Positions 35,906 through 43,911 of a stretch of DNA of 64,000 bases are shown piece after piece. Both the position numbers and the translations under genes were made by a program. Within the stretch, counting starts at the first letter, position 1. Every line of letters starts with the position of its first letter. The stretch is from a bacterium. Lineage in GTDB: Bacteria; Auribacterota; UBA6266. Under the pieces are notes generated by a model. It was given only the letters and a program-made list of their open reading frames with translations. It did no database searches and was not told the origin of the DNA. The stretch is taken from contig JALOBK010000001.1 of assembly GCA_023228325.1 (NCBI GenBank), forward strand, positions 1,589,549 through 1,653,548, written 5' to 3'.

Positions 35906-36703
35906 ATGAATGATATTGAAAGAACATTTGCTGTACTTGTTGTGTCTTGTGATAAGTATGCTGATTTATGGAAACCCTTTTTTCAGTTATTCTGGCAATT
36001 CTGGCCCGATTGCCCTACCAATGTTTATCTGCTTACTAATGAGATTTGTACAAGCTTCCCTCGAGTTAAAAATTTGCTGATTGGGAAAGATATATCCTGG
36101 TCAGATAATCTGCGCAAAGCCATACTTGAATTAGATGAAAAATATATATTTTTGTTTATAGATGATCTTTTTTTATATGATTTTGTCAATGCAAGTAAGG
36201 TATTGGAAATTTTCAAGTGGATTTTAAAATCGAATCCCAATTATATAAGAATGAATCCCACACAAAAGCCCGATAGCCCTTATAATGAATTAGTAGGCAG
36301 TGTTTCTAAAGGTACAATTTATAGGACCTCTACAGTTTTGTCTGTTTGGAAGAAAAACGTTTTATTGGATTTGTTGAAACAAGGTGAGAGCGCATGGGAT
36401 TTCGAAGTTTATGGGTCTGTCAGATCTGATGTATATGAGGGGTTTTACTCTACATGGAGTCATTATTTCCCTGTTATCAATTGTGTGGTTAAGGCTAAAT
36501 GGCAGAGATCTGCAATTAGGAAATTTAAAAGATTAGGAATTAACATTGATTTAACCAAAAGAGAAAAAATGAATTGCCCCGAAACAATATTGTCTTACTT
36601 TAAATATTTACGATCAGGTTTATTGAATATGTTTCCTGCCAGATATAGAAGAAGAATAAAAGACATCGTATTAAATGGAAAGTATGACTATAAAATAAAG
36701 TGA
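35906..36703 (+). CDS. Unknown glycosyltransferase-like protein of the EPS locus
   Basis: 265 residues. It starts FAVLVVSCDKYADLWKPFFQ followed by WPDCPTNVYLLTNE, and carries an acidic FLFIDDLFLYD segment where a GT-A enzyme would have its DxD metal site. I have seen proteins with this CDKYxDLW...WPDCP pattern in O-antigen clusters, usually left as hypothetical. A glycosyltransferase is the best guess, without a family number. It lies 9 nt after the methyltransferase gene and is AT-rich like its neighbours. Confidence 0.5.
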   Translation: MNDIERTFAVLVVSCDKYADLWKPFFQLFWQFWPDCPTNVYLLTNEICTSFPRVKNLLIGKDISWSDNLRKAILELDEKYIFLFIDDLFLYDFVNASKVLEIFKWILKSNPNYIRMNPTQKPDSPYNELVGSVSKGTIYRTSTVLSVWKKNVLLDLLKQGESAWDFEVYGSVRSDVYEGFYSTWSHYFPVINCVVKAKWQRSAIRKFKRLGINIDLTKREKMNCPETILSYFKYLRSGLLNMFPARYRRRIKDIVLNGKYDYKIK

Positions 36704-36734
36704 ATAATATCAAGCTCACATTAAAAGGGAAAAA

Positions 36735-37877
36735 ATGCAAATAGCTTTTTTGATTCTTCTTGCTTTAATTATTTTTATTTACTTTGGGTATCCTGTTGTT
36801 TTAAGTGTTTTAGTTTTTTTGAAAAAGGAGATAATAAAAACAGGAAATATTAGCCCTTCTGTAACTCTTATAATACCAGCTTATAATGAACAGGCGGTAA
36901 TACGTCAGAAGATTGAAAATAGTTTTTTTCTTGAATATCCAAAAGAAAAACTTGAAATCATTCTAGCGTTAGATGGATGTACTGATAAAAGCAAGGATAT
37001 TGCTTTAAACTATATAAATAAAGGGTTGAAGATTATCGAACGGGAAGAGAGAGGAGGTAAAATAGCAGCTTTAAACAAGGCTGTTTCGCAATCAAAGAAT
37101 GAAATATTGATTTTTAGCGATGCCAATTCTATATATGAAGAGAATGCGATCATAAATTTAGTAAGAAATTTTGCAGATAAAAAAGTAGGATGTGTGTGCG
37201 GTGAACTTAAATATACACTTAAAGATCTTACTTCTGTTGAGGCGGGAGAAAATTTATATTGGAAATATGAAAAGTTTTTAAAAGAAAAAGAGAGTAAACT
37301 TGGTTCGCTGCTGGTTACCAACGGCTCAATCTATGCGATAAAGAGAGAGCTTTATTCGCAGATTGATGAAGATTTAGCCGATGATTTTGTTAATCCTATG
37401 AGGGTGTATAAACAGGGATTCAAAGTAGTTTACGAGCCGGATGCAATTGCTTATGAAAAGGTAAGTTCCAGATTTAAAGACCAGTTTGATCAAAAAGTGC
37501 GTATTATTTCACAGGGATGGAAGGCAACTTTTAGATTGTGGGACATTATTTTGTCATCGGGCCCCTTGCGTATATTTGAGTTTTTATTCCATAAATTTCT
37601 ACGGTGGATAATTCCTTTTTTCCTTATAGCTATGTTTATATCTAACTTATTTCTTGCTAACATTAAGTTTTATCAGATATTGCTACTTTCCCAGGTGATA
37701 TTTTATGTATTTGCCTTTATTGGCTATTTCTCTCAAAAATGGGGAAGTAGGATAAAACTATTCTATATCCCATTTTACTTCTGCATGGTTAATGCAACAG
37801 CTCTGTTGGCGTTATTCAGATATTTAAAGGGAGGGGAAACAAAAGTCTGGGAAAAAGCCCAAACATCAAGGAGTTAA
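36735..37877 (+). CDS. Membrane-anchored family 2 glycosyltransferase
   Basis: 380 residues. An N-terminal membrane helix (residues 3-25) is followed by a GT-A domain: TLIIPAYNEQAVIRQKI, ALDGCTDKSKD, the DxD-type FSDANS, the acidic EDLADDF motif and QKVRIISQGW corresponding to QxxRW. Three or four C-terminal membrane helices follow. The architecture matches processive or semi-processive GT2 enzymes (poly-GlcNAc or hyaluronan-synthase-like), but here it more likely adds a sugar to a lipid-linked unit. It ends 2 nt before the WecA-like TTG start. Confidence 0.87.
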   Translation: MQIAFLILLALIIFIYFGYPVVLSVLVFLKKEIIKTGNISPSVTLIIPAYNEQAVIRQKIENSFFLEYPKEKLEIILALDGCTDKSKDIALNYINKGLKIIEREERGGKIAALNKAVSQSKNEILIFSDANSIYEENAIINLVRNFADKKVGCVCGELKYTLKDLTSVEAGENLYWKYEKFLKEKESKLGSLLVTNGSIYAIKRELYSQIDEDLADDFVNPMRVYKQGFKVVYEPDAIAYEKVSSRFKDQFDQKVRIISQGWKATFRLWDIILSSGPLRIFEFLFHKFLRWIIPFFLIAMFISNLFLANIKFYQILLLSQVIFYVFAFIGYFSQKWGSRIKLFYIPFYFCMVNATALLALFRYLKGGETKVWEKAQTSRS

Positions 37878-37879
37878 AA

Positions 37880-38926
37880 TTGCTTAGCGAGTTACCTATA
37901 TTTGTATACGTATTTCTGTCCTCAATTTTGGTCTCATTATTGCTGTGTCCATTAGTGATAAAGTTTGCAGTGAAATATCATTTATTTGATAAGCCCGGAC
38001 ACAGAAAGGTGCACCAGAAAAATATGCCCACAATGGGCGGCATAGCCATGGTGTTTGGTTTTTTTGCCGCCTTGGCGGTCTGTGAGGTATATTTTCCAAA
38101 CGCCATCGAAAATTTCTATAGTAAGTTTTGGGGAATGATAATCGCGTCTTTTGTGTTGGTTGCCCTTGGCATTATCGACGACTTTAAAGGATTAAAGGCA
38201 AAGTTTAAAATTTATGTCCAGATACTTGTTGCGATAATACTTATCATTTCGGGTTTCTGCATAGAGGAAATAACAAATCCGTTCGGAGATAAAATATCCC
38301 TTGGTATTTTCGGTTACATTATTACTGTTTTATGGATAGTGGGAATGATTAATGCCATAAATTTTCTTGACGGTTTGGACGGCCTGGCGTGCGGTGTCAG
38401 CGGAATTATAGCTTTTTTTCTTTTTTTGTCTTCTTTAAAACAGGGGAATATAACAGCTGCAGTGATATCCCTTGCGCTTTGCGGCGCTTGTATCGGTTTT
38501 TTGCCGTTTAATTTTAACCCGGCGAAAATATTTATGGGCAATACGGGTAGTATGTTTCTAGGCCTTATCCTTGCGGTAATTGCTATTGCCGGATACAGCA
38601 AAACCCAAACCCTGATAACGCTTATAATTCCCGTGATAGCGCTGGGGCTTCCTATTATAGATACAGGTCTTGCTATACTCAGGAGAATAGCCCGTGGCAG
38701 GCATATTTTTCACGCCGATAAAGAACATATCCATCACCATATGCTTACCGAAAGGAAATCACAGAGAAAAGTCGTCTTATCCATGTATTTCCTGTCATGC
38801 TGTTTCGGGATGATTTCCCTCAGCTTTACCGGCTTTAAAGGGATATTTGCCGTTATTGCCTTGATACTTGTTGTTGCTGTTACTGTTGACTGGATAAGAA
38901 AATCAGGATTCCTGAATTTTAGATAA
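37880..38926 (+). CDS. wecA: WecA/TagO-like undecaprenyl-phosphate GlcNAc-1-phosphate transferase
   Basis: 348 residues from a TTG start with AAGGAG six bases upstream. Polytopic (about 10-11 helices). Family motifs: DKPGHRKVHQKNMPTMGGIA, LGIIDDFKGL (Mg-binding Asp pair), NAINFLDGLDGLACG, GNTGSMFLGL and the C-terminal HADKEHIHHHML histidine cluster. It transfers sugar-1-phosphate from a UDP-sugar to undecaprenyl phosphate and so would start the repeat unit. Its base composition returns to that of the backbone, unlike the genes just upstream. Confidence 0.93.
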   Translation: MLSELPIFVYVFLSSILVSLLLCPLVIKFAVKYHLFDKPGHRKVHQKNMPTMGGIAMVFGFFAALAVCEVYFPNAIENFYSKFWGMIIASFVLVALGIIDDFKGLKAKFKIYVQILVAIILIISGFCIEEITNPFGDKISLGIFGYIITVLWIVGMINAINFLDGLDGLACGVSGIIAFFLFLSSLKQGNITAAVISLALCGACIGFLPFNFNPAKIFMGNTGSMFLGLILAVIAIAGYSKTQTLITLIIPVIALGLPIIDTGLAILRRIARGRHIFHADKEHIHHHMLTERKSQRKVVLSMYFLSCCFGMISLSFTGFKGIFAVIALILVVAVTVDWIRKSGFLNFR

Positions 38927-38993
38927 TTTGTAAAAGTGTAAAATCCGAAAAACGAATAGTGAGGTAAAAAGAAAAAAAATAAAGGAAAGTTGT

Positions 38994-39022
38994 AACCACA
39001 GATAACACAAATTGACACAGAT
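38994..39022. repeat. Copy of the AACCACAGAT/ACACAGAT dispersed repeat
   Basis: AACCACAGATAACACAAATT followed by GACACAGAT. Same family as 4795-4817. The 305-nt gap 38927-39231 also holds a short hairpin CCCGCC-TAT-GGCGGG (39187-39201) flanked by TTAATAACTTAG and GTTAATAACTAAC, which resemble the AT-rich inverted elements at 51113-51180. No gene, and no U-tract terminator after wecA. Confidence 0.5.
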
Positions 39023-39231
39023 GGCGAGAAGGAAAAAGTATACTTGAAAACAAAGTCTAAGAAGTCTTTTCCTTGCCTACCTCAAGCAAGCGAGTTATCT
39101 ATTTTCTAAAATTGATTATATTATGGTATTATATAAAGCTATAAAAGTATGAGATTATTGATTTGCTTAATAACTTAGTAATCTTGCCCGCCTATGGCGG
39201 GTTAATAACTAACCCCCAGGGGAGATAAATT

Positions 39232-40092
39232 ATGTCAATTAAAGAAGCTTTTAATATCTCAAAATCTGTTTGGTCTATGTCCGTAAAAATGGCCCGTAAA
39301 TACCCGGTAATATTACTGCCTTTCTTTATCACGGCGATTTGTAATGCGTTGGCCCTTGCGGTGTTATACTATTTTCCCAGGAAACCGTGGTCATTGTTTT
39401 TCGCTTCGCCCATAAGAAATTTTAAGGGTGAGAAGTTCCTTCATTATCCTTCGAATTTTCTTGTCCTGCCCGAACTTTTTTATTATTTCCAGATTCTTAT
39501 TATGGCTACGGTAGGCATAATTATGTTCGGAATGGCTGTCAATCTTATTTACCAGGCGAATTCCGGTAATGTTCTGCCGAGGCCTGCCGGAAGTTTCAAT
39601 AAATCCGTCAGGCGTTACCTGACGCTTATAGGCATATGGGCTACGCTTTTTGTGTTGAGTTTTATAATCTTGAAGGTTCCCGCTATTATGCTTGTTAAGT
39701 TCCTTGGAGCCAAACCGATAACATTGATATTGCTCAGGATATTCTTTTATTCCGGATTTATTTTGGTAATAATAATTGAAGCCCTGCTTGTTTATGCTTA
39801 TCCTGCGGCAATAATAGATAAAAAGAAATATTTTGCGTCTCTGAAAAACAGTTTTGGTTTATCTAAACGGGTTTTTATCGCGTCGCTTATTTTAGTCGCG
39901 GCGCCGCGCTTACTGGAGGTAGGCTATATTCTTGCAAGGGGTTATATGATTCCTTTTTTTGTTAAACATGTTCCTGAGTTAAGTGTAGGGGTAATAGCAT
40001 TTGGGATTGTTTTGGTGATGTTTACCGATTTTTTTGTAATATGCGCTATCACGAATCTTTATATACTTGCAAAAGAAACAAATGGAGAATAA
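39232..40092 (+). CDS. Polytopic membrane protein, unknown function
   Basis: 286 residues, with about six hydrophobic helices: residues 27-47, 80-105, 133-158, 165-190, 215-235 and 250-278. It has no recognisable catalytic motif. GGGGAG precedes the ATG. The layout resembles uncharacterised membrane proteins with glycerophosphoryl-diester-related annotation, but I would not assign that. It is followed by the four-helix-bundle element and then the TPR lipoprotein and exosortase genes. Confidence 0.6.
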   Translation: MSIKEAFNISKSVWSMSVKMARKYPVILLPFFITAICNALALAVLYYFPRKPWSLFFASPIRNFKGEKFLHYPSNFLVLPELFYYFQILIMATVGIIMFGMAVNLIYQANSGNVLPRPAGSFNKSVRRYLTLIGIWATLFVLSFIILKVPAIMLVKFLGAKPITLILLRIFFYSGFILVIIIEALLVYAYPAAIIDKKKYFASLKNSFGLSKRVFIASLILVAAPRLLEVGYILARGYMIPFFVKHVPELSVGVIAFGIVLVMFTDFFVICAITNLYILAKETNGE

Positions 40093-40097
40093 TACAG

Positions 40098-40568
40098 ATA
40101 AATTCTAAATTCTAAGCACGAAATACTAAACAAACTAAAATGATTAAAACTCAAAATTCAAAACAATATGACTTGGAAGAAAGAACATTGGAATTTGCAA
40201 GAGAAGTTAGAAATTTTGTTAGGGAATTGCCGCAGACTTTAGCTAATATGGAAGATGGAAAGCAGTTGATAAGATCTTCAGGTTCTGTAGGGGCAAACTA
40301 CATTGAATCTAATGAATCTTTAAGTAAAAAAGATTTTGCAATGAGAATAAAAATATCCCGTAAAGAAGCAAAGGAAAGTTGTTATTGGTTAAAGCTTATT
40401 AGAGCTAATACTGACAATTTAGAAAAGGAGAGAAAAAGATTAGTTCAGGAAGCACTGGAACTTACCAAAATATTTGGTTCAATAGTAGAGAAAACAAAAT
40501 AATGTTTAGGATATTTGAGTTTAGAATTTATTTAGAATTTTGATATTAGGATTTTGAATTTATAATAG
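40098..40568. mobile_element. Insert carrying the four-helix-bundle gene, with degenerate inverted flanks
   Basis: On the left, AAATTCTAAATTCTAAG ... AAATACTAAACAAACTAAAA ... CTCAAAATTCAAAAC (about 40100-40164). On the right, GTTTAGGATATTTGAGTTTAG ... AATTTAGAATTTTGATATTAGG ... TTTTGAATTTATAATAGG (about 40504-40568), which reads as a degenerate reverse complement of the left side. Such borders are often seen around this gene family. No transposase is present; mobility is inferred. Confidence 0.45.
40140..40502 (+). CDS. Four-helix-bundle protein (23S rRNA intervening-sequence type)
   Basis: 120 residues. The sequence DLEERTLEFAREVRNFVREL, then LIRSSGSVGANYIESNESLSKKDF and EAKESCYWLKLI is the signature of the four-helix-bundle family first found in 23S rRNA intervening sequences and related to Avd accessory proteins of diversity-generating retroelements. 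Function unknown. It is not in an rRNA gene here. It sits in a short AT-rich insert with inverted flanks (see separate entry), between two unrelated genes with higher G+C. Confidence 0.9.
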   Translation: MIKTQNSKQYDLEERTLEFAREVRNFVRELPQTLANMEDGKQLIRSSGSVGANYIESNESLSKKDFAMRIKISRKEAKESCYWLKLIRANTDNLEKERKRLVQEALELTKIFGSIVEKTK

Positions 40569-40579
40569 GATGGGGGTTT

Positions 40580-41452
40580 ATGAAAACAGATAATAAGAAA
40601 AGGTATTACGGGAAAATATTATACGGGTTGTTTATAGTGTCCGTGTTGTTTGTGATTGGCTGCGGCGGCGGAGATTACGAGGCGGAAAAACTTTATTGGA
40701 AAGCCAATAAAATGTATGTCCAGCTGCTTAAAGACCCGCAAAACACAAAGCCGCAGGACTATGAAAATATTATAGTCGCTTATCAGAAAATTGTTTTTAA
40801 ATTTCCCCGCTGGGCCTTTGCGCCGAGAGCGCAGTTGACGATAGGGCAGCTTTACGCTATGCAGAATGATTCCGTGAAGGCAAAGACGGAATACGAAAAA
40901 GTTTTGAAACATTTCCCCAATGACCAGAATTCGTGCGCCGGCGCGTTATTCGCTATCGGAAAAATATATGAGTTTGATAACAAGTGGGATAAGGCCCTTG
41001 AAAATTACAACAAAATAGTTTCCGATTATCCCAATACGTATGCGGCATTCCAGGTTCCTCTTTATATAGCGCAGTATTATAAAACCAAGGGATTGGAACA
41101 GAAAGCTCAAAATGCTTATAAAGATGCCATAAGCCGTTATTCAAAGATAATAGAAGAACATCCCAACACTTTTGCGGCTCTTACGGCGCAGAATTTCACA
41201 GTTGCCGCCCTGATTGAACAGCAGAAATGGAATGAGGTTCTCGAAAATCTGAGAAAGCTTGCCTCTTCATATCCCGGCACTCCTGTTGCCGCCGAGTCAT
41301 TGAACACAATGGCCGGCATTTATGTTAATCAGTTGAATGAACCTGAAAAAGGCGCTGAAATCCTGAAAGAACTGCTTGAAAAATTTCCTCAGATAGGAGC
41401 CAGGGAATTAATAGAAGAAAAAATTACAACTCTTACATCGGGTAAGAATTGA
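40580..41452 (+). CDS. TPR lipoprotein (BamD/YfgC-style outer-membrane repeat protein)
   Basis: 290 residues. Lipoprotein signal peptide: basic start, hydrophobic core and lipobox VIGCGGG with Cys at about residue 29. The mature protein is a row of TPR-like units (QLTIGQLYAMQNDSVKAKTEY, AIGKIYEFDNKWDKALENYN, MAGIYVNQLNEPEKGAEILK) similar to BamD and Tol-Pal-associated proteins. It lies 10 nt upstream of exosortase, so it may act with it, for example as a periplasmic scaffold for the EPS/PEP-CTERM machinery. Base composition is higher in G+C than exosortase itself. Confidence 0.8.
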   Translation: MKTDNKKRYYGKILYGLFIVSVLFVIGCGGGDYEAEKLYWKANKMYVQLLKDPQNTKPQDYENIIVAYQKIVFKFPRWAFAPRAQLTIGQLYAMQNDSVKAKTEYEKVLKHFPNDQNSCAGALFAIGKIYEFDNKWDKALENYNKIVSDYPNTYAAFQVPLYIAQYYKTKGLEQKAQNAYKDAISRYSKIIEEHPNTFAALTAQNFTVAALIEQQKWNEVLENLRKLASSYPGTPVAAESLNTMAGIYVNQLNEPEKGAEILKELLEKFPQIGARELIEEKITTLTSGKN

Positions 41453-41462
41453 GGGTGTTTTA

Positions 41463-42278
41463 GTGAAAAAATTTCCAATATTTTTATGTGTAATAGGTCT
41501 TTTATTTTGTATAATTTATTGGCCCACATTTGTCTGGATGAAAGCAAGGTTTGTTGCTACAGGCACGTATTATTCTCACGGATTCCTTGTTCCATTTGTT
41601 GTAATTTTTCTCGTGTGGAGGAAAAAAAATATATTCAAGGAATCATATGAGTCTAATAAAGTGGGAATTGTAATAATTTTGGGAAGCCTTCTTATTCATC
41701 TTCTTTCATATACATGGAAGATTTTTTTTATATCAGGATTTTCAATGATTTTTACTTTGATAGGTCTCATACTTTACGTATTTGGAAATAGAATTTTAAA
41801 AGAACTTTGGTTTCCCTTATGTTTTTTGGTTTTTATGATACCTTTACCTATATTGGTTATTGATAACATAAGTTTTAAGTTAAAGATATTCGTTGCGCAG
41901 ATAGCTACTTGTATAATAAATATATTAGGAATTCATGCGGAAAGAGAAGGCAGTGAGGTAATACTACAGAATACATCGCTTATGATAGGAAGTCCGTGCA
42001 GCGGCTTAAGAAGCCTGATTTCTCTCACAGCGCTTGGTTCTTTGTATGCTTATATTGTTGACCTGTCTAATACGAGAAAAATAATCTTATTTGTTTCTTC
42101 TATTCCTCTTGCACTTTTATCGAATATAATACGTGTGGTTTTATTGCTTTGGGTTGCCAGGGGATGGGGTTCCGAAACGGCGACCGGCTGGTTTCATGAT
42201 TTTTCCGGGTTTCTTGTTTTTATTTTTGCGTTTTTAGGATTAAAGATTGTGGAAAATATGCTTTCATGGAAAAGTTAG
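41463..42278 (+). CDS. Exosortase
   Basis: 271 residues from a GTG start. Eight or so membrane helices. The catalytic triad is fully visible: Cys179 in IGSPCSGLRSLI, Arg224 in SNIIRVVLL and His245 in GWFHDFSG. Exosortases are transpeptidase-like membrane enzymes that recognise PEP-CTERM tails and cleave them on the outer face of the inner membrane. The subtype (XrtA, D and so on) cannot be settled by eye. EpsI follows as a separate, overlapping gene, whereas in some XrtA systems it is fused. The gene is clearly lower in G+C than the flanking lipoprotein gene. Confidence 0.93.
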   Translation: MKKFPIFLCVIGLLFCIIYWPTFVWMKARFVATGTYYSHGFLVPFVVIFLVWRKKNIFKESYESNKVGIVIILGSLLIHLLSYTWKIFFISGFSMIFTLIGLILYVFGNRILKELWFPLCFLVFMIPLPILVIDNISFKLKIFVAQIATCIINILGIHAEREGSEVILQNTSLMIGSPCSGLRSLISLTALGSLYAYIVDLSNTRKIILFVSSIPLALLSNIIRVVLLLWVARGWGSETATGWFHDFSGFLVFIFAFLGLKIVENMLSWKS

Positions 42279-42898
42279 GAAAGAAACAAATAATTCTTAT
42301 AGTAATTTTATCGTTGTTTGCAGTCGCGATAATGATTCTTTATTTACGAAAAACTCTGCCTCCTACAGAGGGAAAAATAATGGATTTTCCTCTGAAAGTC
42401 AAGGACTGGCAAGGCGCTAAAGAAGATGTCGATCAAATGGTTGTAGATATACTTGAAACCGATAAAGTGCTTTTGACCGTTTTTACAAGCCAACAAAATA
42501 AAAAAGTTTGGTTTTCGATTGTATATGGAGAGGACAACAGGTTAAGCTTTCATCCCCCCGAAAATTGTTATCTTGGCAGTGGACAAACGGAATTGTTATC
42601 AAAAGATGAAATTACTTTGGATTTAAACGGAAGAAAACTCGAGGTTAATAAGAGGATTTTTAACACTAAAAACACTAAACAATTAGTTTTATATTGGTAT
42701 ATGGCAGGGGATAGGGAAATGGCGAGTTACTACAAACAACAATTCTATCTTGTATTAGATCAGATAAAGTATAGAAAAAGCAAAGGAGCTCTTATAAGGG
42801 TTTCTTCGGTCATTGTAAATGATAATGAAGAGGAAACGTATAAAATCCTCTACGATTTTCTTATAGATATCTTACCGGTTTTAAGAGATTACTATTAA
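42266..42898 (+). CDS. epsI: EpsI, exosortase-associated protein (DUF3485)
   Basis: 210 residues with one N-terminal membrane helix (about 9-26) and a periplasmic domain. The family motif is HPPENCYLGSG, matching the HxPExCYxGxG consensus, and ends in a YRxxKG-type stretch (KYRKSKGALIRVSS). It overlaps exosortase by 13 nt, so the pair is translationally coupled. The function in exosortase systems is not settled; it is always associated with exosortase or fused to it. Confidence 0.9.
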   Translation: MEKLGKKQIILIVILSLFAVAIMILYLRKTLPPTEGKIMDFPLKVKDWQGAKEDVDQMVVDILETDKVLLTVFTSQQNKKVWFSIVYGEDNRLSFHPPENCYLGSGQTELLSKDEITLDLNGRKLEVNKRIFNTKNTKQLVLYWYMAGDREMASYYKQQFYLVLDQIKYRKSKGALIRVSSVIVNDNEEETYKILYDFLIDILPVLRDYY

Positions 42899-42903
42899 GC
42901 TAC

Positions 42904-42972
42904 TTGACAAATCACAAAAAATAAGGTAAGTATTGACAAATCTTTTTTTTATTCAATAAGTTGATAGTCAAC
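42904..42972 (+). promoter_or_regulatory. Tandem promoters and palindrome upstream of PEP-CTERM gene 2
   Basis: Two TTGACA boxes: 42904-42909 (17 nt, TAAGTA) and 42933-42938 (18 nt, TAAGTT). A 13-bp palindrome GTTGA-TAG-TCAAC (42960-42972) sits at the likely start site. It has an odd centre, unlike the LacI-type sites of the other PEP-CTERM genes, so a different regulator is possible. Confidence 0.45.
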
Positions 42973-42999
42973 CATACAAGTATAGAAAAGGAGGAATTC

Positions 43000-43626
43000 A
43001 TGTTAAAGAAGCTCTTGTTAGTAGTAACAAGCTTGTTGATTGCCACAAGCGTCAGCGCTTTCAGCTTTGATTCCGGAACAGAAGGTTGGACGCATGACAG
43101 CGGATGGGGAACAGGTATTACGGCTGATCCCGCCTGGTCCGGCTCTATGGATCACACAGGTAATGGCGGTGGAGTTATTACAAGCGCGGTAGCATTGCAG
43201 GCAGATGGCAGCGGCGGCGCGTTGAATTTAATGTATGCAACGCCTCAGGATTTAAGCTCTTATTCATTAATTAAGGGTTATGTCCAGGTTGATACAAACC
43301 CTATTCATAATGTGGGCGGTCCGGGTTATGGTATCGGCGCCAGATTGCATATCAAGACAGGTGCCGGGTGGACAACCTCTATGGGTGACTGGATTAATCT
43401 TGAAACAGCGAATACATGGCATGAACTAACGTTGAATTTAGCCGGTATTCCCAACCTAAGTGATGTCAGGGCAATCGGAGTTCATATCGGTGATGGCGGA
43501 GCATCAACATGGTCGGGCAATTTATTTGTTGATGATATAAATGTTGTTCCTGAACCCGGCAGTTTGATTATGCTTGGGGCAGGGCTTCTCGGTTTAATCG
43601 GTTTTGCGGCAAGAAAAAGAAAATAA
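43000..43626 (+). CDS. PEP-CTERM sorting-signal protein 2
   Basis: 208 residues from ATG 43000, which is preceded by AAGGAGG; an upstream TTG at 42961 lies in the regulatory region. Signal peptide MLKKLLLVVTSLLIATSVSA, then FSFDSGTEGWTHDSGWG and a beta-rich domain of about 150 residues. The domain resembles PEP-CTERM protein 8 (56750-57361): both have TEGW near the start and NTWxxLxxNLxGxxNLSDxRxIGxxI later. The C-terminal signal is VPEPGS, hydrophobic helix and RKRK. It is directly downstream of exosortase/EpsI but with its own promoter. Confidence 0.9.
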   Translation: MLKKLLLVVTSLLIATSVSAFSFDSGTEGWTHDSGWGTGITADPAWSGSMDHTGNGGGVITSAVALQADGSGGALNLMYATPQDLSSYSLIKGYVQVDTNPIHNVGGPGYGIGARLHIKTGAGWTTSMGDWINLETANTWHELTLNLAGIPNLSDVRAIGVHIGDGGASTWSGNLFVDDINVVPEPGSLIMLGAGLLGLIGFAARKRK

Positions 43627-43649
43627 TGTAATATAGTTCACCTCCTATG

Positions 43650-43688
43650 AAATTGGGCTGAAGCGCATAACGTGCTTTGGCCCAATTT
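43650..43688 (+). terminator. Hairpin after PEP-CTERM gene 2
   Basis: AAATTGGGC ... GCCCAATTT extended inward through G-T pairs to AAGCGC / GTGCTT, about 17 pairs with a 5-nt loop. The following T-run is poor (TTTGTT), so it is a terminator-like hairpin or a 3' stabiliser. The remaining 285-nt gap to 43912 holds the promoter and operators of the next gene. Confidence 0.55.
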
Positions 43689-43758
43689 GTTATGAGATAA
43701 AAATCATTCCGGTGTCGCAAATTCATACATCAAAGCATACCAGATACATACGAGATAC

Positions 43759-43774
43759 AACGACACGTGACGAT
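43759..43774 (+). promoter_or_regulatory. Possible auxiliary ACGT-centred operator upstream of PEP-CTERM gene 3
   Basis: AACGACACGTGACGAT has CACGTG at its centre and matches 12 of 16 bases of the operator at 45973-45988. Its centre is 112 bp upstream of the main operator at 43868-43889, a distance that could allow repressor looping. Confidence 0.35.
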
Positions 43775-43828
43775 ATATACAATATATTATTTCAAAATAA
43801 TTTGTCGTCTACAAAACAACAATTACAC

Positions 43829-43857
43829 TTGACATAATAGTTATAATATGGTAAAAA
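43829..43857 (+). promoter_or_regulatory. Promoter of PEP-CTERM gene 3
   Basis: TTGACA (43829-43834), a 17-nt spacer, then TAAAAA (43852-43857) preceded by TGg. The -10 is weak, but its position is supported by the identical layout of the promoter at 45931-45959. Confidence 0.5.
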
Positions 43858-43867
43858 GATACTTAAA

Positions 43868-43889
43868 TAAATCGAAACGTTTCGATTTA
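43868..43889 (+). promoter_or_regulatory. LacI-type operator of PEP-CTERM gene 3
   Basis: A perfect 22-bp palindrome with the core TCGAAACGTTTCGA, extended on both sides by TAAA / TTTA. The centre is CG within AACGTT. It begins 11 nt after the -10, so a bound repressor would block transcription. The lacI-family gene lies 850 nt downstream. Confidence 0.75.
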
Positions 43890-43911
43890 GTAGAATAAAG
43901 GGGGTGAACGG

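Noticed and set aside
39187..39201. CCCGCC-TAT-GGCGGG hairpin as the wecA terminator
   Set aside because: It is 260 nt after the stop, with no T-run, and looks like part of a dispersed repeat.
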